From the NCBI RefSeq assembly GCF_000715075.1, contig NC_134084.1:102776411-102840410 (forward strand): DNA of 64,000 bases. Reading direction: 5' to 3'. Source of the stretch: Nicotiana tabacum (lineage: Eukaryota; Streptophyta; Magnoliopsida; Solanales; Solanaceae). Positions 10,043 to 21,945 of the stretch are shown here, piece by piece. The translations under genes and the position numbers were made by a program. The number at the start of each line of letters is the position of its first letter. The first letter of the stretch is position 1. The notes beneath the pieces are model-generated. The model was not told the origin of the DNA. It saw only the letters and a list, made by a program, of their open reading frames with translations, and ran no database searches.

Positions 10043-13000
10043 TGTCGCACCTCCTTTTTCCGCACCCGATGGGCGCAGGGGAGTTTTTTCCAATTAAAGG
10101 ACAATCGAAAGGGGATTGGTTTAATTATTTCAGAGTCGCCACTTGGGAGATTTAGGGTGTCCCAAGTCACCAATTTTAATCCCGAATCGAGGAAAATAAT
10201 GACTCTATATTACAGTCTGCGTACCAGAAATCTAGATAAGGAATTCTGTTAACCCGAGAGAAGGTGTTAGGCATTCCCGAGTTCCGTGGTTCTAGCACGG
10301 TCGCTCAACTGTTATATTTGGCTTGATTATCTGATTTTAAATACAATATGAACTTATGTGCAAATTTTATCTTTTAACCGCTTTATTATTATTGTTTTTA
10401 CGAGAATGTGAACGTCGCTTAAAACACGTCTTTGGACTGCGTCACATGAAATGCACCCACAGTCCGGAACGCATTTTATTTGATGTTTTGAGATTTGGAT
10501 TTGGGTCGCATGAAATGCACACCCGAGCTTAAGAAAGTAAATTATTAAACACGCGCCTAGAGAGACTATCGCGTTATTATTTTGGGAAGGCCACGAAATT
10601 CACTAAGCGGCCCTCCTGAATTCTAAGTAATTTAAAACGAGTATTTACTGAGGGCCCCGCAATTTGTATTTTTATTCGGCGAGGCTCATCTCATTCTTAT
10701 TTTTTAAAGGAATTTGCAACGTCATGGAAATGCATCTCGGGCCACGCCACAATCAATGCGCCCGTGACTAGAGACACATTCGACTCCGTTGAGATTTGGA
10801 TTTGGGTCACATAAGTGTGCACCCGAGTTTAGGGAGATAACATTATTAATGGCGCGCCTAAAGCAACTAGCGCATTATTAATTTTGGGGAAGGCCGTAAA
10901 ATTTGTTAAACGGCCCATCCCGGAATCTAAGTATTTAATACATATATTTTGTGAGGGCCCCGCAATTTGTCCCTTTTATTCGGCGAGGCTCGTCTCATTT
11001 TATTCTATATTATTACTATTATATTTTTTATTTTTTAAAAGGATGCCATTTTTATGTCTTTAACAATACTAAAACTTACGGCCTCTTTACAACTAAATTC
11101 CCATGACTTGTTAAAAGTTTAATAAAAGGAGTTTAGTGAATGAGTGTTCCGGTAGTAGTAACAGCATGCACTAATACTATTTTTTCGAATGACCTAACCG
11201 AAGGAAAGGACGAACAGATTAACGTCAAACTTGTGTCATAGAACGACTAGTCCAACTTAATTAAACGACATCAAATAAACAAGAATAACATAACATGAAA
11301 ATGAACCAAAATGCAGACAATGAAACATAGGCAGAAAATTTCCATACCAATTTTTATATTACATCTCAAACATTCAACGTAAGTTTATTTATCTAGCACA
11401 TCGAGGTTTACTAACCTTTGCACCTCGACAAACTCAGAGCGACAAACACGATTCCGACGGAACTTAAGCCGGACCTTTCTGAACGAAGAACAACGACGGA
11501 ACCTCGGACAGCGCCTCGACGTACCGGACCTCGACGAACAAAACAACCTCACCGGACTGAAGCAACGGCTGAGCTACTCAGCAACGCAGCGACGCAGCAA
11601 CAGCTGCTGTATTTTTTCGACGCAGCAACTGTTGCGAGAAGCTGCAACAAAGGGGTCGTTGGAGGTGATGAAAGGAGCAGCTATGGAGGTCTGTTTGGTT
11701 GTTGACGGAGGTGGAGGAGTGACGATGATTATGGGTGGTCGGAGGTTTTTGTGGACTGGTTTTTGTCGACTGCTCCTTTTGACGTGGGGTGGCGTTCGGA
11801 CAGTGGAGGTCGTTGATGGAGCTTGGGAGGAGACGGGGTGGTCGATGATGGTAGTTCCGGCGAGGGGGAAGTGGGGAATGGAGTTTTAGGAGGAGGAGGG
11901 TGATGGTTTGTTGGTGGTCGTCCTCGCTGCGACAGTAGGGGTCGTTGATGATGTTTGGGCGATGGTGGGGCTGCCGGGGTAGGTGGTCGACGCTGGGGGA
12001 AGTCGGGATCGATTCAGTAGGGTTTGCTCCTTTTCTTCAGGAAGAAGACGAGTACAGTACCCTCTTTTCCAATTTTTTTCTATCCTTTTCGTTGGTCCGG
12101 TGCTGGGGGGGGGAAAGTCCAGTACGGTTTTTTGGACTGGTTTTTTTTGAAGAAGACCCAGGAACAGTGGTCCGTTTTTTTTCGTAGGTTTTTCTCACCT
12201 TCTTTTTTAAGAAGAAAGAGGAACAGTAGTATATCTCCTTCTTCTGTTTTTTCCTTTCTTTTTTTTAAAAAAAAAATTTCCCCCAGTCCGTTTTTTTGTT
12301 TTTCAGTCGGTTTTTCTTCTTCTCTTTTTGAGAAGAAGATGTACAGTACTTTTTCTTTAAAAATTCCCCAAAAAAGTCCTCCTGCCCGTTCTTTTCTTTG
12401 TTTAAGATTTCCAAAGTCCCCTCTTTTTTCAAATTCCAAGTCCTTTCGTTGGTCCCCCTTTGAAAATGTCCAAGTCCGTGCATTTGTAGCTTTGGCCAAG
12501 AAAAATGAGCCCCACGTGTGGTGGGGTTCAAGGTTTATGTCCCCCACGCGTGGTGGGGTTTCCCATGTGTCCTGGACACGGTTTATTATGGGTTAGGTCC
12601 GAAATTAGGCCTAAAACCGGGTAGTTTGAACCCGAATATTATTCTTTTGCCCGGCCCCGAGAAATAGGGACACGTTGCTTAACTAGTCCTATGTAAACAA
12701 AATAACTACCAAAAATAAGACTAGTATTTAAACAAAACTATATTGTTATTTTCTTAATATTTTCGAGATTAAAATAGCTACAAAATATTAATAAAACTAT
12801 TTTTTGTAATTTTCGTTTTTTTTTAAATATTAAGATAAAATATGAAGTAATATTTTTTGTATTTTTCAAAGTTAAAATGACTAAAAACTATTTTTTTTAA
12901 TTTTCGTTCTTTAATAAAGACAAAAATATGAAGTAATATTTTTTGTATTTTTCAAAATTATAATGACCGCAAACATTAATAGAACTATATATTTTTTTTG

Positions 13001-13236
13001 TAATTTTCGAATTTATATAAAGTACCAAAATAAAGTACAATTTTTGTATTTTTCAAGTTTATGAGCGATACATAAACTAAAAGTTATATATATATATATT
13101 TATATTTTTTTTGAAATCTTTCTTTTTGCAACGAAATAAAGTAAAATAGTTAAAATAGCTATATTAGTCCTAAGTTAAATATTTAAGCTTAAGAACGTAA
13201 AAATTCCCGGGGAGGGTCAAAAATCACGTGCTTACA
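10043..13236 (-). repeat. 5' LTR of the minus-strand Ogre-like element
   Basis: On the minus strand it starts TGTAAGCACGTG and ends GGAGGTGCGACA, giving the TG...CA ends of an LTR of about 3.2 kb. The 3'-terminal 250 bp share a block with the LTR of the plus-strand Ogre element (here 10240-10300, there 35785-35850, around GACCGTGCTAGAACCAC). The part at 12030-12480 has degenerate repeats in which CTTCTT and AAGAAG arms face each other. Several long open frames here (for example 11418-11705 and 12024-12596 plus) have no recognisable domain and are not called as genes. Confidence 0.85.
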
Positions 13237-14243
13237 GCTACATCCTTAGATAAACCTACAAAGGAAAAATGGAACAGATCATAACCCAGCAGTATAAAAA
13301 AAGACCCAAGTATTACTCACTCAGGAAAGGAATCTCACCATGAGAAAGGGCCTCCCACCGGCCCTTCTAAAGTTTGCGCCATGTGCACTCTGAATATGGA
13401 TTTTGTGAAACAATGCCCTCGACCCACTCCTTGAGTCGAGGGACTGCATTCGGGACCCGAGCAACAGTTGCACCACCACCAAGCACCGATTAGAAAAAAG
13501 GAAAAGAGAATGAAATAAAATTAAAAAAAATGAAGTTTACTTAATTTTTGTGTTCCACTTCTTGGGGAACGATATGTATTCTATTGGGATCAGGTCCGAG
13601 GTCCTCACTCGGACAAAACGTCTTAGCTAGCCCCGATCCTGATCTTCCTCGATGCTTGAGAATGGGGATTTTCTAGCTTAACGCGCAAGCTTGATCAGCC
13701 CCCCCCCCCCCGAAAGAGTCGGGGTCTGTATAGGCGCATAAGATGGTCAACGGTGAACGAGCATCCATCGATCTTGCTCATAAAGAACCAGAGAATGATA
13801 ATGATCCTCGAGAATGAAGGGTGGATGTGACCCAGGCACACCTCGTACCTTTTGCAAAAATCGATGACTGGGTCCAACGGGCCCAACGTAAAGGGATAAG
13901 TGTAAAAACTTAAGTATCCCTCGATGTGGGTGGTTATATCTTCATCAGGCCCGGGAACCACCACGTCCTTGCTAACCCAGTTGCAATCCTTTTTGACCGT
14001 GGGGAGAATATCTTTAGTGATCGAGCAGATGTACCTCGAGACCTTCTCACATCGGCCCGGTACGGCTGAAGGTTTTTCAAACTTAAAATCGGCGGTTACC
14101 GAGCACCCACCAGGGATGAACGTGCACAGAGGAGGTTCTGCCGTTGGTTCCTCAACAGCAGTACGTGGAACGGTCTCCTCGACGGCCGACCGTGATATAG
14201 AAGTAGTTTCTTTTTGGGGAACAGTTTTTGAAGTCTTCGCCAT
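13237..14243 (-). pseudogene. Antisense ORF of Tat-type element (PF04195-like), interrupted
   Basis: Minus-strand exon 1 begins at ATG 14243 (MAKTSKTVPQKE) and encodes a protein closely similar to the plus-strand antisense ORF at 19263. Shared blocks are IPGGCSVTADFKFEKPS, RCEKVSRYICS, THIEGYLSFYTYPFTLGPLD and HIHPSFSRI. Such ORFs lie antisense between INT and the 3' LTR of Tat elements and I believe are catalogued as the putative gypsy-type transposon family PF04195; their role is not established. A C-run at 13698-13710 breaks the frame, a stop follows (about 13670), and exon 2 (13339 to about 13475) has a TAG. Exon 3 starts at 13255 and is cut at 13237 by the Ogre-like LTR. A dead copy. Confidence 0.75.
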
Positions 14244-14630
14244 TTCTTTTAAAAATTGAGGAAAAAATAAGAAGTGGAAGTTAGAGTAGTACGCTTGATG
14301 ATTTGGGGTGAAGATGAGCAAAAATTTTCCCAAAAGATCTCAAGAAATCAGAGTATAAGTGCTAGAAAATAGAGAAATTTCTAAGGAGCACGGGTAGAGA
14401 GTTTGGAAGTAACATTTGAATGAATGAAGAAGGGGGTACTTGTAGTTTTCAAAGGGCGGTTCATATCCAGGAAGTGGTCGACCGACAACTGACGAGCATT
14501 TAATGCCATTAAGACTTGACTTACACGATGTTTCGTTTGTTTTATCATTTCTGTCGCATGATATCGAGGTGAGAATCAGAAGCTCATGCCGTTTCTCGTC
14601 ATCTACTCTCTCAAAAACGAGGGGACTATC

Positions 14631-15272
14631 TATATATGGTAGAAATTGGGCTCATTTGCGACATGATAGATCATGCTCGGAACATGAGGGACTAAAGATT
14701 GACCCCCGATCCTACAGGTCTAGAACCCGAGATCGGAATGTCTGTCCTCGAGAACATTGAGTCCGTGATCTCGGAATCGACCCTGACCCCGAACGAGCTC
14801 GAGGAAACATTGTCAATGTAACCAACAGAAGACCGAAATAGCAGAAGGCCAAAATATTCGTGATCGGTCGGATATTACAACGGGAATCTCGGCACGTATC
14901 AATAAGAAACCGGCAATCGGCAAATCAGAAGATTTTTACCTTTTATAGAATTGTACATAAAGTAAGACTCCCCTACTATATAAAGGGGGTCTAATTATTT
15001 GTAAATCACACATTATAACAATCATTCCAAAGCAATATACTATTTTTCTCTTTAAGCTTTTATTTTAGTTGTATCTTGATATCGATCGAAGTGCATCTAG
15101 TCCAAAGGTGACTAACCTCCCTAGACTGTAATTGTTCAATTCAAGTGATTAGAATTTACTTTATCGTTGATTATTTCAATTGCAGTTTACTTTATCGCTT
15201 TGTGTCAAATTAATCCACGTATTCTTAAAACTACTTATAAATTCAATTGTTATCCGATTTTAAGGATAAACA
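14631..15272 (+). repeat. 3' LTR of the truncated Tat/Retand-like element
   Basis: It begins TATATATGGTAGAAATTGG and ends TTAAGGATAAACA. It matches the reverse complement of the LTRs at 18243-18891 and 28838-29472, notably ATAAATTCAATTGTTATCC near its end, and has a similar length (642 bp). A TATA-like CTATATAAAGGGGG at about 14974-14987 is a plausible promoter. Confidence 0.8.
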
Positions 15273-16640
15273 ATGGAAAAAAAAGTTGCGTAGAAAAAAA
15301 ATGGAATTGGCATTTATATCATAAATTTAGCCGTATCTCGTATATAGTTGTTGGCATACTCAATGTGTATCATGAACTTAACTGTAGAACCGACATGTAA
15401 ATCTATCATTATTGCATGCAGGGGAGGATTTCGGTTATACCAAGGCAGTGTCACCGCTTGCCGTAAAATTTTACAAAATATGCGTAGGTGCAATATGGAA
15501 AAAAATAATTTCACGTATATTTACTTTAAAGTGACACCACATGATGTTAAGTACTTAGTGGCTTGCTGGTCAAGCACTATATTTTTGTTATAAATGTCAA
15601 GGGATCGAACAATAACATGTATATTTTTATGTGTAAGCTTTTAAAATAAGACCTTACTTTTTAATACTCTCAAGAAACCAATTGGTACTAAACATTTTGA
15701 CGCTTCCGGAAATCATATTTAAGCATATAAATGAATTTAGAATATAATTTTGAAAAAACTGTTTGTTATCCTTTGTGACTTGTCATCTCTCTCATCATCT
15801 ATGCCAGCTTCCGTGGGTCATCGACCGTTATAAGTTGTCTTGTTATTTTTTCGTTTATATTTCTCGTTAATTTGTATAAGATATTCGTTATTTTCTTTAT
15901 GAGTTGAATCTTTATAATTTTATGAAATGACTTTTTAATATGATGTCATTTTGGCAATTTGTTCATCTTTTAGGTTTTTAATAGTGACACCGCTTATGAA
16001 AATTAAATTCTTCATACGCTATTGATCGTATGTATAACACCATATATATCACGAACTTAATTGTATAATTGATTCGGGTATCTCCATGTATATGGAACAC
16101 TTAACTGTACAATGTATATTACTGTCAAGTCAATTTGTGAGAGAAAAAAGAATTTCACATAACTAATATCATTTATACGAGACACACAATAAAACTTCTC
16201 TGTACAGAAAAGTTGGAGGCTCATATAATTTGAGGATAGGTCTCAACAGTAGATGGTGAGCTTCAAGATTGACTTGACAGTGACAACTTCATATTCATAC
16301 AATAAAATCAGAAATCAATGTTTGTTGTTGGAAGCACCAATACAAATCTGACTATCACATTACGATAAAATTTAACGTGAGGTCTAAATTTTTAAAAGAA
16401 AATTATAATATATATTTTCATTTGAAATCTAATCTTTTAGTTTTTTAAGATGTAAAGTTGTTAATATTTTTTTATAAACGATTTTCTCTAATAATTCCTT
16501 TTCAATTGAGAACATAGCCAATCTATTTAATTTTTTTTTGAGACATTATTAATTTTAGGTAAGATTTTATCAATTTTTATTTTGATAAAACTTATTTTCT
16601 CTGCGACAACTGTTATATGAATTGTTAAATAAGCTGAAGT

Positions 16641-16745
16641 TTTTTGTCATTAAGCTTTTTCAAAAACTTCAGCAGAAGATGCTGAAGTTATTTAGTTCAT
16701 TTGTAAAAACTTCAGCACTATATAAGCTGAAGTTTTTGAAAAAAC
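16641..16745. repeat. Foldback repeat with AACTTCAGC/GCTGAAGTT arms
   Basis: Two hairpins follow one another: AACTTCAGC-AGAAGAT-GCTGAAGTT and AAAAACTTCAGC-ACTATATAA-GCTGAAGTTTTT, preceded by a further GCTGAAGTTTTTT. It resembles a small MITE or a clustered dispersed repeat. No target duplication is evident. Confidence 0.6.
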
Positions 16746-16985
16746 TTTCTAATATACTAGATAAATAATCATCTTATTCTTTCATAGTGTATTACTACAA
16801 AATAATCAAATTGGCAATAGTATCTAAATCATAAATTTTGAAAACAATAAACGTGAAAAGAACAGAATTATCATGAAAAGAATCACTAAGTGTGATCTTA
16901 AACGTCCCGTACGTAGAAATATTCACCAATTATTGTCTACTAACTTACGTAACATCCCATGAACTGAAGTTTCATAGCAGCACCA

Positions 16986-17085
16986 ACAGCAGCAGCAGCA
17001 GCAGAAGAAGAAGAAGAAGAAGCAGCAGCAGAAGAAGAAGAAGAAGAAGAAGAAGAAGAAGAAGAAGAGGAGAAGGAGCAGGAGA
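16986..17085. repeat. CAG/GAA trinucleotide microsatellite
   Basis: A compound run of CAG then GAA with CAG interruptions. It makes the Ser/Ala- and Arg/Ser-rich open frames on either strand (16892-17113 plus, 16940-17248 minus), which are not genes. Confidence 0.95.
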
Positions 17086-18237
17086 AAGGGGACTGAAATT
17101 GTTTAAAATATAGGTACAAATTAAAAAAAATTAAAAAATAAATATATGTTAAATGAAGGCGACCAAATAAGGCCCGTGTAATTTTTACCATTGGAAAGGA
17201 GTGGAGAGGAAGAAGGATACAGAAGAGAGAGTTGGAGAGGGATAACATTAGTATATCGGTATGATTGGATATTATATCGTGTTTTGTGGAATATGGCTAT
17301 AGAATATTAAATGTTTTGGACTTCTTTTGCCAAATATATTCTAAGGTCGAAATTTTTCCAATAGCAATTATGTGTTGCCATCTGGTATCAATTTCCCTCC
17401 AATAATAAATGTCAAAGTCTGAATCACATTATAATAATTTCGAATTACAGTAATTTGGTCTTTCCTATTTTCCTGCTAACTAGTAGAAAAAGAAAACTAT
17501 GCAATTTGTCGGATTGCTAACATCTGTTATTTTCGTTTTCATAGTATCCTATTTAGTTACATTTTTTTTTTCGTACTCCCCTTAAATTAACAATTAGTAA
17601 TTATTTGACGAAGACCAAAAGTGCTTATTTTTGACAAGCTTAAAGGACCCGTCTATAAAAGTATTTTTAAGCGTTTATTTTAAGTCTACCCTTAAACATA
17701 AGAAACCATTTTTGTCATTTTCTCAACTGATAATCTATGTACCAGAAACGTTATTCTTAATTGAAAAAATAAATCAACTAATTTAATTGAAAAGGCTCGT
17801 TCTAATGATATGCTTAAAAAAAGATTACAATATTGAAATTGAAGAATTGCTATTCTTGCACGCAAAAAAAATTGCTTTTGTGCTTAATTTAATGCTTTTT
17901 CTATAGATTTATTTCTGAACTGTTTAGAGAAGATAGGAAACAGTGGCTTTTTCTAAAACCTAAAGTCTGTTACCTTACGCCACATGTACAGTGAAAAGGC
18001 AAAACGATAATTAACATGTTCAACAAAGCTTAACGCGTATTGACCATTAATTAGTATACCTAATTTGTTGTTGTGGGGCATCCTTACACCATCATTGTGT
18101 TGTTATTAACGAATTAGAGACAATATTATTTAAGTCACATATACACTAACAAATAAAATAGAATACTTACATAATTAAATCACTTATACGATAACTATAG
18201 ATACATTTTTATGATAACATTAATTGGTAATTTAATT

Positions 18238-18242
18238 AAATT
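18238..18242. other. Target site duplication AAATT (left)
   Basis: Five bases immediately before the LTR end at 18243, identical to 29473-29477 beyond the other LTR. Confidence 0.85.
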
Positions 18243-18891
18243 TGTTTACCCTAAAATTGGATAACAATTGAATTTATACGTGATTTTAAGGACACGTGAT
18301 ATAACTTGGTACAAATTAAGGAGAATAAACTAGTATTGATATTAACGATGAAAGAAATAATGCAACCCAAACGAATTCAACAGCCTTAGCCCTCGAGTTC
18401 AGTCACCCTTGAACCAAATATGTTTCAACTTGCTTATGGAGAGAATCACAAGATAATAAAAGCTAGAAAATAACAGTATATTGCTTTTATATTGCATGAA
18501 TATGATGTGTTTATAAATGATCAGATTTGTATAGTAGGGGAGTCCTACTCTAAGTACAATTCAATATAAGATAAGAAATCACATGATTGACTAATTAATC
18601 GGCCTCTTCTTGATACGTGCCGGGATTCGCGCCGTGATCCTCGCCCGATTGCGGATATTTCGTATTTCTGTTATTCGACTCGGTAAGCTTCCCTCGATCT
18701 CTATCTTGTTGGTTTTCGATCTTGGTTGATCTCGATCTTGGTCGATCTTGATCTTAATCGGTCTCAGGGTCACGAGCTCAGCAACCTAACTTTGCACCAT
18801 AGTCTGATAATACGAGGCTGAACCTTGGGTTATCGTGCTCCAGTCTCGATCAGTCATACAAAAAGGGCAAATCCGAATTTGACCGTATATA
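18243..18891 (-). repeat. 3' LTR of the Tat/Retand-like element
   Basis: Read on the minus strand it begins TATATACGGTC, where the 5' LTR has TGTACACGGTC (changes of G to A and C to T type), and ends TTTTAGGGTAAACA at 18243. On the plus strand it lies just upstream of the antisense ORF, so it could act as promoter for that strand. Confidence 0.9.
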
Positions 18892-19262
18892 GATAGTCCC
18901 CTAGTTTCTTGGAGAGAAGATGACGAAAAACGATATGAATTTTTCCAATCCCTCTCGATACGCCACGATGTAAGCGACGAGCCCGATTATGACGTCAGCG
19001 ACAAGTGGGTCTTGATGTGTCCGTCGGTTCGGTTACTGAGGCATTAAATGCATGTTAGTTGCTGGTAGGCCACCAACGGATCTGAACCGCCACCAGCAAG
19101 TTATAAGTACCGCCACCTTCTTCCACTTAAACCTTATGCTCAGAATTTCCCTCATTGTTGCTTCTCTTCAGAAATATTGTTGCTTTGTAACTCTCGCTCC
19201 CAAATTTCTTGAATCTTAAGTAAATCGCGTATCATCCTAATTCACTTCTCTTCTACTTTACA

Positions 19263-21945
19263 ATGGCAAAAACTTCTATAACTGTACCGCAAAAGGATAC
19301 TGTCTCTTCTTCATGGCCCGCCGGCGACGGAGCAACGGTAGAACCTCCCTTTGAGGATTTTGTTCCGGGAGGGTGTCCTACTGTCGCCGATTTTAGGATT
19401 GAAAAAACCTCCTCAGTACCTAGTCGATGTGAACCAGTCTCGAGGTATATATATGCACGATAATCGATAATCTCCTTGACGGAGTTAAAGAGGAGTGCCA
19501 CTGGGTCGATAAACATGTTGTGGTACCTTTACCCGAGGAGTCGATCACTACCCATATGGAGGGTTTCCTAAGTGTTTACACTTACCCTTTCATGTTGGGT
19601 CCCTTAGACCCTATTATCGTCGCCTTCTGCAAGAGGTATGATGTTACCCTCGTTCAGATCCATCCTTCCTTCTCGAGAATAGTGATTCTCCTCCGGTTCT
19701 TCGTGAGAAAAATCGAAAGATGTCCTTTCACCCTCGACCACCTTATGCGCCTTTACAGTCCCCAACTCTATCGAGGACGATTGATTAAGCTTGCTCGTCG
19801 GGCCTTCAAAGCCCCATTCTCGAGCATAAATGAGTCTCGCGACCGAGGTTAGATGGGTTGATTTGTCCGAATAAGGACTTCGGAACTGATCCCTGCTGAA
19901 GACATGCCGTTTCTGGAGAAATGGAACATGAATCATGAGTAGTACTTTGCCTTTCTAATTTTGTTGTTTTACCTCTTATCTTCTTTCCTCATCTGTATTT
20001 TTTGGTGTTGTAGCTGTGACCCAGGCGCCAGAGGTAATCCCTAATCTCAAACAATGGGTCGAGAGTCTAGTATTGCAGAGACCTTACTCTGAACGTGCTT
20101 GGATAGAATTGTCAAAGGGTCGATGGGAGGCCCGCAATCATGGTAAACTTCTTTCTTAGGACGGTTATCATTCGGGCTACTTCTCGAGATTACTAGTCTT
20201 TTTTCCTATGTAGTACCCAGGAAGGATGTGGAAATGAGGCCTCCATCTGAAGTAGAAGTCCTTCCCCAACCACCTGCTCCAAAGCAGGCCAAAGAGAAGA
20301 AGAGAAAAGGGGCTCTGAGTTCCCCGAACTCGGAAAAGAAAAAGCCAAAGAAAAGGCAAGCCAGTGAACACAAAGAGAGCACCATCGCTCTATCCTTGGA
20401 CTCAGTCCGTCAACTAAGGGATGAGACCAAAGAAGAAGAAGAAGAAGGATCCAATCTGATAGCCTGTATGCGTGCTGGTGCTTTGATACAAAAGCCCTCC
20501 GAACCGGGAGAGGTTGACGAGGGAGCTTCGGTCGAGGCTCCCGAGTCAAAAGGAGTTGAGGCCACTCTGTCCCAGACTGAGATGGTCGAGAGAGGGACCG
20601 GGAGCGAGACTTCCCGAGTGGCAGAAGATGTTCTGAGGGATGAGCTCGTGTGATCTATATTTCTGGGTCCCCTCAGATTTGGATGCCATAATTTGTGATG
20701 CCAATATGTTGGAAGGTCGCTCTTGCAAGGGCCCTCGGGAGGTGGTCGTTATTCACAGCTTCTTGGATGGAGTTGAATTCGATGCTTTGGAAGATGTCAC
20801 CGGGCTTGGTGACTTATCGGTGCCAAAGAAAACACTGTCATCAGGCTTTATTGGGTCTGCATTCAGCCTAAAACTGGTGGATCGATTCCCTGCCCCAAGT
20901 ATTAAACCCGACCGTAGGCGAAATATAGTATTTTCTGTACCGGAGGATGCCCGGGTCCTCTCTCCCCAATGGGGATTGCCAGCTATCTTAGATTCTTGGT
21001 GACTGGGGAGGACAAGGCCGTTATGAATGCTGTGGTGGCCACTTGCCTGTTCAATGAAGCCCAACATGCTCTGAATCGGGTAACTTCGATGGTCATTCCA
21101 TTATCTCTTTTTAAACTTGGAGTTATAGGTAATTCTAACATTTTATTCCTTGCTTGTAGGCTTCGTTGTTGCATCACAAGGCCTTCCTTCAAATCCGCAA
21201 GGAGCGCGAGGTCGAGGTTCGAGACCTTACTGAGAAAAATGATAACTACAAGCTTCTCAGTGAGACGCTTCAAGTAGATTTAGTGATGGCTTGGGATGAG
21301 CATGCTGAGATGACCGAACAGGTATTCCGACTGCTTCATGATAGTGAAGAAGAATCAGAGATAATGACTAACAATCTGATTCCGTAGGTCCGATAAAGGC
21401 TCGAACAAATTGGGGATCTTCAGAAGCAAATAGATGCAATACGAGCCAAGGCTGAAGAGTTCAAGAAGAATATGGACATCTTAGCCTTGAAAAAGGAGGC
21501 CGTCCAAGCAGAGTTGGAGTCGGCCTAGTCCCAGCTCCGGGCTACAAGAGAGAAAGCCTCGATACAAGCCAATAAAATAGAGGAGCTTCAGTCCCAATTA
21601 ACAAACTTGGCCAGTGAACTCGAGGCGGCCAAATCTGAGTTAGTCGTGGCCAACACCAAAGCCAATGCTAATGCGACCCAATATAAGGTCGATGTACAAG
21701 CCATCCAGGTGCAGGCCAAAAGCATGGTGGATCATGTGAAGTGGAAAGCTCGAAGGGAAGCCCTCGAGGAATTTCATGCTTAGGGCTTTGATATACAGGT
21801 TGCACTCGAGAACACCAAAGCAGAGGAAGCTCGGCCTCGAAAGCTAGCCTTTCCCGATGAACACTCAGATAGTTTAAGTGAGTCTGAAAGCGGGGAAGAT
21901 CTCGAGGATGGAGATGCCGCCTATGATGAAGTCCAGGCCACTTAG
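19263..21945 (+). pseudogene. Multi-exon antisense ORF of the Tat/Retand-like element (PF04195-like plus coiled coil)
   Basis: Opposite in strand to gag-pol. It starts MAKTSITVPQKD and matches the minus-strand copy at 14243. Reading conserved frames gives four exons: 19263-19938, 20014-20142, 20214-21079 and 21160-21945, with GT...AG introns ending TTGTAG, TATGTAG and CTTGTAG. The N-terminal part is PF04195-like (LSVYTYPFMLGPLDPI, IHPSFSRI). The middle is Lys/Glu-rich (KEKKRKGALSS), then SYLRFLVTGEDKAVMN. The C-terminal 260 codons are heptad-rich coiled coil ending in acidic SDSLSESESGEDLEDGD. Breaks are a frameshift in TATATATAT (about 19450), further frameshifts near 20645-20680 and 20960, and three TAG codons (21385, about 21526, about 21781) where CAG (Gln) is expected. 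A TATA-like TTATAAGTA at about 19092 lies upstream. Function unknown. Confidence 0.75.

Larger units (their letters stand above)
1..13236 (-). mobile_element. Ogre-like (Tat, Ty3-gypsy) retrotransposon derivative, 5' part, coding region largely lost
   Basis: Read on the minus strand, an LTR (13236 down to 10043) is followed after 4 nt by a primer-binding site, a long leader, and then sequence matching the post-integrase 3' UTR of the complete Ogre-like element at 33841-52214. Matching landmarks occur in the same order: leader (here 10020-9520, there 36081-36640), GAACTACG motif copies, a GGTGAAAACC block (here 4900-4640, there 48172-48360) and AACTGGGGCAG tracts. ORF1 and nearly all of gag-pol are absent; only a stretch like the gag start (about 6410-6440, similar to 40438-40475) remains between the leader and 3' modules. 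The inner end carries four tandem arrays and runs off the left edge, so the second LTR is not visible. It interrupts an antisense ORF of another element at 13237. Confidence 0.85.
13237..15272 (+). mobile_element. Truncated Tat/Retand-like retrotransposon, 3' end
   Basis: In plus orientation this is the 3' end of an element related to the one at 18243-29472. It has an antisense ORF (14243 down to 13237), a PPT-like AGGGGACTATC (14619-14629), then an LTR at 14631-15272. Its left side is cut by the Ogre-like element ending at 13236, which lies inside the third exon of the antisense ORF. The rest of this host element should lie beyond the left edge. Confidence 0.8.
15273..18237. other. AT-rich intergenic DNA
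   Basis: No credible gene on either strand. It contains short repeated phrases (GTATCATGAACTTAACTGTA at about 15367 and a diverged copy near 16050), the foldback repeat at 16641-16745 and the GAA/CAG microsatellite at 16986-17085. Small frames such as 15167-15400 and 15348-15593 have no recognisable domain. Confidence 0.6.

Noticed and set aside
9629..10252. Plus-strand ORFs around the PBS of the minus Ogre
   Set aside because: Antisense to the conserved leader and PBS; no homology to a protein recognised.
11418..12596. Series of open frames on both strands within the minus Ogre LTR
   Set aside because: They lie wholly inside an LTR, overlap one another on both strands, and consist of repetitive purine/pyrimidine-biased DNA without domains.
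16892..17248. Arg/Ser-rich or Ser/Ala-rich small proteins
   Set aside because: Produced by the CAG/GAA microsatellite on both strands.
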